NCBI RefSeq assembly: GCF_024166365.1 | Contig: NC_064842.1 | Location: 10,015,001-10,079,000, forward strand | Length of the DNA: 64,000 nucleotides | Origin: Elephas maximus indicus | Lineage: Eukaryota > Chordata > Mammalia > Proboscidea > Elephantidae | Direction of reading: 5' to 3' | Part shown: positions 55,558 through 64,000 of the stretch, one piece after another | Position numbering within the stretch: the stretch's first letter is position 1 | How the letters are laid out: the number at the start of each line of letters is the position of its first letter | The notes under the pieces: generated by a model | Databases searched by the model: none | The model's input: the letters and a program-made list of their open reading frames with translations, nothing else | Told to the model about the DNA's origin: nothing | Program-made: the position numbers and the translations under genes

Positions 55558-55772
55558 AAAAAAACAAAAAACCCAAACCCACTGCCCTGGAGTAGATGCA
55601 ATCCCGACTCATAAGGACCCTGTAGGACAGGGTAGAACTGCCGCATAGGATCTACAAGGCTGTAAATCCTTCCAGAAGCTAACTGCCACATCTTTCTGCT
55701 GGGGAGCGGCTAGGGGGTTCGAACTGCCAACCTTGCCATTAGCAGCCCAGCGCTTTAACTATTGTGCTACTT
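55558..55772 (-). mobile_element. Afrotherian SINE, long subtype
   Basis: Antisense copy: 'aacccaaacccactgccctg', GTAAATCCTTCCAGAAGCTA and AGCGCTTTAACTATTGTGCT. It is the last SINE before the MARK1 CpG island. Confidence 0.93.
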
Positions 55773-56789
55773 CTAGAAAGGAATATATGCTGAGTGAGTT
55801 TTTTTTCCCGTCAGAGGATATTTGTATTTGCTTTTTTTAGGTCTTTTGGGACATGTTTTAAGGGTCAAGTGTTAACTTTTCAGAAACAACGTTTAATGAT
55901 TCAGAATAAAAACCATCTGGTACAGAGATTCCTCCCTGACATGGAGGAACTTCAGGGGAGAGGAGGAATTTCCCATCGTCTTAAGGTTCCCATCGGAGGC
56001 TTACGGAAGTAGCTCCAAAATTGGATCTACATCCTTCTATCTATTGTTCCTTTCATCTTCCTGCCTACCCATGAAAGGAAGCGAAAAAGAAATACTGGAC
56101 TAGTGAGATGGGAAGGTTTTTGTCCTGGAGGGTAAGAGCGTGCAAAATCTAAGCTCTCAAGTAAGACAGAAAGGAACACCATAGCCCTAAGGAGCTAATG
56201 GACCGTAGACCGTGCACTACAATGAGCTGCAGGAAAGGCGAGCAAGGCACCTGGAGGAGGTAGCACAGGGCCCAAATCAGGGACAGCTCTCCTCCCTCCC
56301 TACACAAGCTCGCCTCAGTGACACTTCCTTGTGTCCCAGGAAGTGACGACCAGCCAATGTAGCCTTTGTGACTCCCGGGTCTCACCCTCTCTGGGGGTGC
56401 TGTAGGGCCAGCCGTGCGACCTCTTCCGCTGGCCACCTTCCCAAGGAGGCTATGCCGTCCGGGGCGCCTCGGCGAGCTGCCTGGGCTGAGCACCCCTCCG
56501 TGGCTGCTGGCAGCACCCTTTGCCCAGCTGTTAGTGTGACCCTGAACCCCACGGCTCCCTGGAGAAGGGGACGGAGAAAGGGCGTAGACAGGACAGGGAC
56601 TGAGACAGCGTGCGAACCCGGATGGAGGAGAATTTCAGAATGGGCAAAGTCCCGAGGTAGGATATAGGAGGTGTAGGATCCAGTAGGATTATACCCAGTT
56701 CTTCCCCGGTGGAACCGACAAAAAGCCGCTTCTCTGCATCAGCTCCCTCTCACCCAAACCCCGCAAAAACCAAACACGTTTAAAAATAA
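55773..56789. other. MARK1 proximal upstream sequence
   Basis: About 1 kb free of recognised repeats between the last SINE and the CpG island. GC content and CpG rise from about 56340. No TATA box in a convincing position. The sense frame at 56368-56667 and the antisense frame at 56149-56493 look like by-products of composition. Confidence 0.5.
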
Positions 56790-57266
56790 AATCACCAGAG
56801 GCTGAGGCGCCCGTAAACCCCGCGGGTGGGGCGAGAAGCAAAAATAAACACTGGGACTCGCGGGCCGCAGACGCGGGCGGAGGAGGGAGGCGGCCCCGCA
56901 TCCCTAATGAGGGAATGAATGGAGAGGCCCCCTCGGCTGGCGCCCGCCCACCCGGCGGCGGCCGCCAAGTGCCTCTGGGCGCTGCGTGCCGCGCCCGCCG
57001 CTCCGCGCGCAGCCGGCTCGGCCGCTCCTCCCGGCAGAGGCGCGGCGGCGGGGAGCGCGGAGCGCGGCGGGACGGGCGGCCGGGACGCGGGCTCCGGGAG
57101 CGGGGGCGCCGCCGCCGTGGGCCCCGCGCGCGTGGCTGCGGCTCGGCCGGCGGCGCTGCACACCTGAGCGGGCGCGGAGCAGGGAGCGCGGCGCGGGCGG
57201 CGCTGTCAGGGCCGCGGCTCCGGGACGAGCCCGGCAGTGATTGGAGGCGCCGGCTCCCCCTCGGCC

Positions 57267-57284
57267 ATGGCCCGGGGAGCCTAG
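57267..57284 (+). promoter_or_regulatory. Possible upstream ORF in the MARK1 leader
   Basis: GGCCATGGCC gives an ATG in strong context (G at -3, G at +4), followed by MARGA and TAG. It lies 342 bases before the end of the main start's leader (main ATG at 57626). It would matter only if transcription starts upstream of 57267, which I cannot tell. Confidence 0.4.
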
Positions 57285-57625
57285 CGGGGCCCGGACACCG
57301 CCCCCCGGCTCCGCTGCCCGCCCCCGGCCTCGGCGCCGCATCCCGCCGGCCCGCGCCGGCGCCCGCCCTCGTCCGGAGCCCGCCCTCGCTCCGGCCCGCG
57401 TCCCCCGGCGCCGCCGCCGCGGGAAGCGGCTCCCCTCCTCTCCCTCCGCGTCCTCTCTCCGCTCTCCGCCGCCGGGGCCGCTGGTTGCAGCGCCCGCGGC
57501 CTGCGGGAGCCGCTCGCCCGGCCCGGCGCCGGCCTCGAGCTCGCGTCTGCACCCCTTCCCCTCGTCCCCGGGCCCCGCACCCAGCCTGCCGGCGAGACCC
57601 CGGCCCGACCCGCCGCCCGCACAAG

Positions 57626-57676
57626 ATGTCGGCCCGGACGCCATTGCCAACGGTGAACGAGCGGGACACGGAGAAT
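57626..57676 (+). CDS. MARK1: MARK1, coding exon 1 (partial gene)
   Basis: MARK1 is a serine/threonine kinase of the Par-1/MARK family. It phosphorylates tau, MAP2 and MAP4 on KXGS motifs, loosening them from microtubules, and acts in neuronal polarity; LKB1 activates it by T-loop phosphorylation (family knowledge). Only the first 17 codons are in the window: MSARTPLPTVNERDTEN. This equals the known MARK1 start; MARK3 has Thr at position 3, and MARK2 has an extra Ser plus Leu for Val. The ATG context is ACAAGATGT, with A at -3. The exon ends in phase 0 at GAGAAT, then GTGAGT. All domains (kinase, UBA, spacer, KA1) lie in later exons beyond the window. The frame is open upstream without a stop to at least 56915, noted as a finding. 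Neighbours: no gene within 56 kb upstream; intron 1 fills the remaining 6.3 kb. Confidence 0.9.
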
Positions 57677-57682
57677 GTGAGT
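57677..57682 (+). other. Splice donor of MARK1 exon 1
   Basis: GAGAAT followed by GTGAGT, a near-ideal donor that cuts exactly after the 17th codon. Confidence 0.88.
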
Positions 57683-59663
57683 AACCGGAGCCTCCCGGGA
57701 GCGGCCGGCCGAAGCCCTCCGCCGACCCCCGCTTCGCCCTCGGCCCGGCCGCTCCCCGCCCCCAGCGCGGCCACCGAGGCAGGGTCTCCACCTGAGCCCG
57801 GCGCAGCCCTCGCCCCCTGCGCAGCCCCCGCTCCTCGTCCCAGCCCCGTTTGGCTGCTTTCCCCTGAAGGGGGAGGGCGGGGGCACTGTAAGTGGCGCCC
57901 TCCCCCTCGGAGTGGTCCTCCGGCCGAGGATGGGGTGATGAGGCGGCGAGGCAGAGGAGATGGCAGAGTGGGCAGTCGGACTGCTCTCCTTCTACCCCCG
58001 CATTCTGTGTCCCCACCCGAGTAATTGTTGTACCCGAACGGACGAGCCAGCCCCCTACCTCTTCCCGGCCTTGCTTTTCTGGATCTTTCAGTTCTGGGCA
58101 CCCCCACCCCCCGCATTGCCCCGTGACTTTGCTGTTTGTAACGTTGTGCCCACATGTTGGGTCGTGGGCACCCGAGAGGGAAGGTGGGGAATGGAAGGGA
58201 CGGGAGTGCCAGAAGAATACGTGTGTGTTTGTGTGTGTGAGTTTATGCTGCTCTGATACTCCAGGGGGTACGAGCAGGAGAATTTCAAAGAACACCTTCT
58301 GTGGCCTTGAGGTTCCAGCAAAATGTTTAAAAGCCCTATGAAGCCAACGGCTTTTTCTCCTCACCCTCAAGTCAGTGGTGATCATTCAGGGCAGGTTTTA
58401 CTTTAAATATCTCTCCTCCTTCTTGGAGTGTCTGTCACAAGGTACATTTCTTTGAAGGAAGGATTTTCTGTGTCTTTGATCACAAAGCCCTCAGGACTTT
58501 TTAATCAAGATGCAGATGTCCCCGGTGTTTAAACACTTGAAAACCCAGAGAAGGAGGTCAGGTGTATTTCCACCTTTTGAAAAGTATGATTGTATGTGTG
58601 TGTGAGTTCCTTTGGGGGAAAGATTTTTTTTTTTCTCTCATTCTTCTAAACGAAACAAAACAAACAAAACAAAGTCCTCATGACGTGTAAATAGGGCCTT
58701 TGCTGATTTTCTGACTGGCTTTAAGGAGCTAGATGGGTACTAAGTTTTGTTCGGCTCTTCAGAGCTCTCAGGTTGTCTGGTTAACTCATCAGCCCTTCAG
58801 CACTTGATGTACCAATATGGTTAGTAAAATAGAATAATGAGTGGCTTGGCATTCTTAGACAAAAGGTGTGAGAGAGAAGAGACACAAGCTCACTTTGGAA
58901 GTAGAGGGGGTATAAACAAATATTTAATCTTGGGGAGTAGGGGCGAACAGAAACGTTAGTATAATTGTAGGAAGGGAGAATTAATTTCAGCATGAGATCG
59001 TTGTAGGAATACTTCATAAGATGTTTCACAGAATGATTTTGTCATCTCTAGTGTCAGGCATTTAAAATGGTAAAAGATAGTGTAAGGCTGCCCTCAAATT
59101 ATGATTTAATTTGCCTCATGACTGTTGTTTTTTAAAATATAATCGATAATTTCAATTGAGAGATTGAAGAAGGTGAGGGAAAAGATGAAAAATTTGGTTG
59201 AAGTTGATTGTAAAGCCAAGTTGGTTCAGAATTTTTCTAACAGGAGCTCTCAAAAAATTCATTTCTGTCATTTAGGAGTGTGGATGAAAAGTAAGATGAT
59301 GACCTTTGTGTTTATTAGCAAATTACTGTGTGTCAGCCTAGGAGGGGTGGGAAAATGCATGGTTTTTGTGTTTTCTTTTCTTTTGGATCTTGAATAACAT
59401 AGCTCTTTTTGTGTGAATAAGGGACATTATGCTGACATGAGATAGCAATATAGGAATATGCATCAAATAATCATACAAAATGAAGCATTGAATGTAAGAC
59501 CAGAAAATGGGGTTTTGATCTAAGCAGTAATAGTGGGATAATTTTTTTGTGTGAGTGCCTCCTGAAAATGGTTATGTTGTATAAACTCATTTGCTCTGTT
59601 CCTGAACATGTTATTTCCAAGTCGCTATTATGGTCTCTTCTCTAGTTGTCATTGCGTTGTAGG

Positions 59664-60022
59664 GCAGTCCCAGGGTTACCAACATCGGATTTAGACTCAC
59701 GACCCATAGTTACAAACCAGCCCCCATAAAGCCTAGTATATTAAAAATTGGAGGTACATGCAGTGATTCGTAATAACAAAAATGTGCTACTTGATCAAAA
59801 CACTATAATTATTACTAGTGTATTATTATGTCAAAGGTATTTTAGTATATCCGAAAGTTTTTTTTAACATTTTTTATGCATAGAAAGGCACATTATATAC
59901 TAAGACAAACAATTTGTCTAACTCAGATACGAACTGTACCTAACTGTTCCAGTTTACATTCAAATCCGACTTAAAGACAGATTTAGGAATGGAACTCGTT
60001 CATAATCTGAGGACTACCTATA
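59664..60022. mobile_element. Tigger-like (TcMar) DNA transposon fossil in intron 1
   Basis: Starts near GGCAGTCCCAGGGTTACCAA and ends TCATAATCTGAGGACTACCT, an imperfect inverted pair. The interior is AT-rich ('acaaaccagcccccataaagcc', 'caaatccgacttaaagaca'). Confidence 0.55.
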
Positions 60023-60731
60023 CTTAAATACACCTCCATGTAACTTACTTTACCCACATCATCATTTTCTCTTCTTCGCCGTGGCAAATATCTATTATAC
60101 TATGAAGAAAAAAAACTATAGCTGTTAATTAATCAATAGGTATGCAGTCAGCTCTGCACTTCAGCTGGAAGGGATACAGAAGAAGTATTTAAAACAAGGC
60201 CTGTGCCTTCCAGGAGAGTACAGGAGAGAGAAATGTAATCCCAAATATAGCATACAGTAGAAGACACTCTGTACTAGGGCTAACTTGGTTTATAAGTTGT
60301 AGGTGTTTATTGAAGGGACCACGAGTGATGGCTGTTGAATCACTCTTCGTGCCTCTTTCTTCCCTAGTTGATGGTACTGTCAGCCATGCTTAGTTACCTC
60401 TCGTTTATGAAACAAATTATCAAACCTGCTTGTTAGCTGCAATATTAATGCCAGTATGGCAGTCAAAATGTACATTTTTGCAGTCATTTTTAATTGATGT
60501 ATTTAAAAAATAGTTGTGAAAATTTTACATTTGTACGACTGTTAAAGGCTTTTCATTCCTTTGCAGTATCGAAGACAGTGACTACAAACAATATTTAGAG
60601 ATTAAAAAAATTTGGTAATCTAACAAACCGTCTTGGTATTTTATTGTCATTTGCAGTTCATGTAAAATTTTTTTAGCATACATGTAATATTTTGGATTTT
60701 GCATGCTTGGGAATATGTGGTGTCCATGCTT

Positions 60732-60943
60732 CCCAAGGTTTCAGTGGAGCTTCCAGACTAAGACTAGGAAGAAAGGCCTGGCAAGCTATTTCCAAAAAGC
60801 AGTCAGTAAAAACTCTGTGGATCCCAGTTGTCAGATCTGCAGCAGATCATGGGGATGGTGCAGAAACCGGGCACTGGTTCCTTCTGTTGTGCATGGGGTC
60901 CCCATGAGTCAGGGGCCAACTTGAAGGCAGCTAGCAGCAACAG
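60732..60943 (+). mobile_element. RTE-derived element, 5'-truncated, in intron 1
   Basis: Sense copy of the later half of the 390-bp element: TTTCAGTGGAGCTTCCAGAC, TAGGAAGAAAGGCCTGGCAA, then an RTE-like end (CCATGAGTCAG and CAGCAACAG). It lacks the first about 110 bases. Confidence 0.8.
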
Positions 60944-61492
60944 TCCTCCCTGAAGTCACTAATATATATTGAGGATAAATTAAAAACATTCAAAAGGAGA
61001 ATGTTACAGCACTGATCTCTTATATACTACCACTAATATATAGTGCATGGAGAGTTATTGATTTTCTTTGGGAACATTCTGCATGTACTTTTTCAGGAGT
61101 ATTTTCTGAGGCGAAGGATTTGCGTGTGCGTTGTTAATAGGCTTCAGATGGTTCAATCCAACAAAACAGCCAGTGATGAATTTTGAAGGCAATAAATGCT
61201 TCGTTCATAGTGAAGTAAGAAAGACACATTTCAGATAACAGAAATAATTTATGCAGAATAATATACGACTTTAGGTCATGAAGAGTTAAGTCTAGAAAAG
61301 GAATGCATCTTTGTAATATATCTCTTTTCCTTTTGTTAGTTAATACTTGGATAATTCCAGCTTGGATATAGGTAATATATTACTATTAACTCTTTGATGC
61401 TTTTCTACGAAGCAAAAAAAAAAAATTTTTTTTTAGTGTTCAATATAACAAATGGATCCAAAATGCCCATGCTAGCTTTCTGTAAGGAGTCT

Positions 61493-61696
61493 CTGGGTGG
61501 TGCAAACAGTTAAGCACCTGACTAGTAGCTGAACGGTTGGTGGTTCGAAGCCACCTAGAGGCGCCTCGGAAGTAAGGCCTGATGACGTGCTTCCAAGAGA
61601 TCACAACCGTGAACACCGTAGGGAACGTGTCTGCTGTGCGCGCATGGGGTCGCCGCGAGTCAGAATCCAGGTGACGGCAGCTGACAACACCAACAG
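61493..61696 (+). mobile_element. Afrotherian SINE, 'GGAGTCTCTGG' subtype, in intron 1
   Basis: Sense full-length copy with an intact B box (GGTTCGAAGCC) and a tail GTCGCCGCGAGTCAGAATCC. It retains many CpG sites, which suggests a relatively recent insertion. Confidence 0.92.
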
Positions 61697-61793
61697 GCTG
61701 TCTGAAATGACCTTTTGGTCAGTATGAAAAAACTTGGCTACTTCTTGGGATGTTTTACAATTAAATTTGGTTAAATTTAATTTGAAACCTTTA

Positions 61794-62077
61794 AGAATCC
61801 TCCTTAGAAGTGAGGATGGCGAGACTGTCTCATGTACTTTAGACATATTACCAGGAGGAATCATTCTCTGGAGAAGGACATCATGCTTGGTAAAGTAGGG
61901 GGTCAGCGAAAAAAGAGGAAGACCCTCAGTGAGATGGATCGACACAGCGGCTACAACGATGGACTCAAGCATAACGATGATTGTGAGCGTGGCCCAGGAC
62001 CGGGCAGTGTTTCAATCTGTTATGCACAGGGTTGCTATGAGTTGGAGCTGAGCTGACCTGATGACATCTAACAAGAA
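61794..62077 (+). mobile_element. RTE-type LINE 3' fragment in intron 1
   Basis: Sense 5'-truncated copy: AATCCTCCTTAGAAGTGAGG, GGAGAAGGACATCATGCTTG and GCTATGAGTTGGAGCTGAGC, ending near AACAAGAACTC. Confidence 0.92.
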
Positions 62078-62910
62078 CTCTTGTTGATAATTTGCTTGAT
62101 TGATCTAAAAATTCAGTGTGAAACTAACAAATATTTAATGTAACTAAGGTGGACATCAGTAGTTTGCACTATGGAAATTATTGTTAATCACAGGAAAAGA
62201 CAAGAGGAAGCTTGCCTTTGCCCCAGCTTAGGTTTAGACAGTAGCCCATGCTTGCCCCCGTCTTCCTATCACGTCGCAATCGAATTGGCAACTGACTTTG
62301 TCTCCTATGAGGCTGAGTTCCGAGGGCTGGTCTCTCTTTCAGCCTATATCACCAGCACCCAGCACGGTAACTGTAGGAGATGAATGCTGTAACATTCTCC
62401 TTTTGAATTTATCCTCAAAGTAAGCTAGTGACGTTGGGAAGAGTAGAGATCACATATAACAACCTGAGAGACTGCAGCCTTCAGAGAGAAAGTGAAGCCA
62501 CCTGGCCAGGGTTATAATGAACCTCCAGTGTTCTTCCACTGTTGCTCTTCTTATGCTCTTGGTTTTTGAAGGTGATTTTTTGTTTGTTTTTGTCTCTGAA
62601 ATTTGAAGAGAGCTTACAAAATGATCTAAGATGCTTTGTTAGAGGAAGAACAAGGATGCTGTCTTCACCTTTACTTCCGTACTTTTGCTGTGTCTGGAAT
62701 GCCTGCTCTTTTTCCCTTATCCCATACTTTGAAATCCTTTAAGCTTAACTCATGAGTTTTAGAAGACTTCTGACATGATTGCAGCTAGCATTGCTGTTTG
62801 TTGTAACTGAACACCTGTGTTTACTACCTGTCCACACCAGTGGTCTCCAAAGTGAATGTGGAGGACAGTCCACTGGTAGAAAAACATCTCCAACTTTTAG
62901 CACTGTTATT

Positions 62911-63050
62911 AAGTGGCGCAGCTGCTAACCAAAAGGTCGGCAGTTCGAATCCACCGGGTGCTCCTTGAAAACCCTGTGGGGCAGTTCTGCTCTGTGCTGT
63001 AGGGTTGCTACGAGCTGGAATTGACTCAGTGGCAACAGGTTTTTTAGTTT
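62911..63050 (+). mobile_element. Afrotherian SINE in intron 1, slightly truncated head
   Basis: Sense copy: AAGTGGCGCAGCTGCTAACC, GGTCGGCAGTTCGAATCCAC (intact B box) and GTTGCTACGAGCTGGAATTG. Confidence 0.94.
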
Positions 63051-63284
63051 TCTTCTGACACATATGCTGATATTTAGTCTTCTGTTTTTTAAAAGCCCAG
63101 GTTGTTTAGATTTCGCCGCATGATTTTTTTAATTTTATTTGATTACTTCTTGCATTTCAACCTTTCCTTTGAGGGTCATTTTCCCTTTTTCTGATGAATA
63201 TCTTTAGAAATTATTTTGGAGACGGGTTGTCAGGCAAACTTTTTTTTTCTTTGAATTGGAAAATACCTTTGCTTTGACCTTATT

Positions 63285-64000
63285 CTTTTTTTGTTTGTTT
63301 TGTTTTAATTGTGCTTTAGGTGAAAGTTTACAGCTCAAGTTAATTTCTCAAAAATTTGTATGCATATTGTTATGTGACCCTAGTTGCAATCCCTATCATG
63401 TGACGGCACACTCCTTTCCACATCGAATTTCCTGTGTCCATTCAATTAGCTCATGTCCTTTCTGCCTTCTCATCTTGACTCCAGACAGGAGCTGCCCACA
63501 TAGTCTCATGTGTCTACTTGAGCAAAGAAGCACGCTCTTTATGAGTATTATTTTATGTTTAATAGTCCAGTCTAATCTTTGTCTGAAAAGTTGGCTTGAG
63601 GAATGGTTTTAGTTCTGGGTTAACAGAGAGTCCAGGGGCCATGTCTTCGGGGGTCCCTCTAGTCTCAGATCATTAAGTCTGGTCTTTTTATGTGAATTTG
63701 AGTTCTGCACCCCACTTTTCTCCTGCTCTGTCAATGACTGTCTATTGTGTTTCCTGTCAGGGTGGTCATTGGTGGTAGCTGGGCACCATCTAGTTCTTCT
63801 GGTCTCAGGCTGATGGAGTCTCTGGTTTATGTGGCCATTTTGTCTCTTGGGCCAATATTTTCCTTATGTCTTTGGTGTTCTTCATCCTTCTTTGCTCTAA
63901 GTGGGTTGTGTTTTGTCCTTATTTTTGAAAAATAGTTTTGCTCATTCTGAAATTCTAGGTAGGTGGTTATTTTCTTTCATTCAGCAGAAGACAGTATCCC
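63285..64000 (-). mobile_element. L1-type LINE 3' end in intron 1
   Basis: Antisense copy of the same element as 4931-5510, continuing past the window edge: 'gtgctttaggtgaaagtttacag', then GGTGGTAGCTGGGCACCATC. The longer length here extends the shared block by about 150 bases. Confidence 0.65.

Larger units (their letters stand above)
56790..57960 (+). promoter_or_regulatory. MARK1: CpG island promoter of MARK1
   Basis: About 1.2 kb of very GC-rich DNA with CpG kept at high frequency (for example GCGGCGGCCGCC, GGCGCGGCGGCGGGGAGCGC). The rest of the window is CpG-poor. It surrounds the first coding exon of MARK1. There is no TATA box close to the exon, so dispersed initiation is expected; the start site cannot be read from sequence. 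Long open frames on both strands (up to 493 codons antisense) result from the lack of A and T and hence of stop codons. A CpG island of this kind may fire in both directions. Confidence 0.9.
57677..64000 (+). other. MARK1 intron 1 (5' part)
   Basis: Begins in the CpG island and becomes AT-rich by 58350. Repeats within it are listed separately. The stretches 57961-59663, 60023-60731, 60944-61492, 61697-61793 and 62078-62910 hold no exon or repeat that I recognise. 58629-58637 is a T run and 58654-58674 an (AAAC)n-like tract. No splice acceptor or further exon is evident, so exon 2 lies beyond the window. Confidence 0.75.

Noticed and set aside
56915-57625. Long MARK1 N-terminal extension as the real start
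   Set aside because: Known MARK1 proteins begin at MSARTPL. The upstream part is low-complexity and its only ATG in frame is over 700 bases away. Kept only as an open question in the findings.
57281-57886. 201-codon antisense frame
   Set aside because: A third overlapping frame in the same GC-rich stretch. No protein-like features.
56689-58155. 488-codon antisense frame
   Set aside because: It lies wholly in the CpG island, is rich in Arg, Ala, Gly and Pro, overlaps a second long antisense frame and the real MARK1 exon, and has no domain. Stop codons are simply rare in such DNA.
56904-58385. 493-codon antisense frame
   Set aside because: Same reason: composition bias in the CpG island, with low-complexity Arg/Gly/Ala content.

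Overview
This window is vertebrate nuclear DNA, almost certainly from an afrotherian mammal and most likely an elephant or another paenungulate. The evidence is the repeats. There are about forty copies of the Afrotheria-type SINE (tRNA-like head, tail reading GCTATGAGTCGGAATCGACT). There are also many 3' pieces of the RTE-type LINE that shares that tail and ends in (AAC)n, plus ancient mammalian L2, MIR, L1, MLT1/MaLR-like and hAT fossils. Nothing bacterial, viral or organellar is visible.

Only one gene can be supported. A CpG island (about 56790-57960) holds the 5' end of MARK1 on the + strand. The first coding exon (57626-57676) reads MSARTPLPTVNERDTEN and runs straight into a GTGAGT splice donor. 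The rest of the window (57677-64000) is the start of intron 1. The 56 kb upstream looks intergenic; I see no other exon, tRNA gene or structured RNA gene that I can defend.

Layout: 0-5.5 kb has RTE and SINE tails, an L2, a MIR split by a MaLR-like LTR and an L1 3' end. 7-16 kb has two MLT1-like LTRs, RTE pieces, a split L2 and an RTE-derived 390-bp element that carries a hAT-like transposon. 18-26.5 kb has two L1 remnants broken up by RTEs, SINEs and an LTR. 28-37 kb has a cluster of MaLR-like LTRs, one containing both a TTAA-flanked piggyBac-like element and a second LTR. 37-54 kb is a dense SINE field with an RTE carrying an LTR with a clean target-site duplication. 56-64 kb is the MARK1 promoter, exon 1 and intron 1.

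The most interesting material is in the mobile elements. (1) A piggyBac-type element with TTAA duplication and a 13-bp inverted repeat lies inside an LTR, and a homologous partial copy sits 10 kb away. (2) A hAT-type element with long, repeated termini is inserted in an RTE-derived element. (3) A SINE type has a tRNA-Gly-like head on an RTE-derived body. I found no multi-gene system. Family names were assigned by eye from sequence memory, without a database search; repeat boundaries without a stated target-site duplication are good to roughly 5-20 bases.
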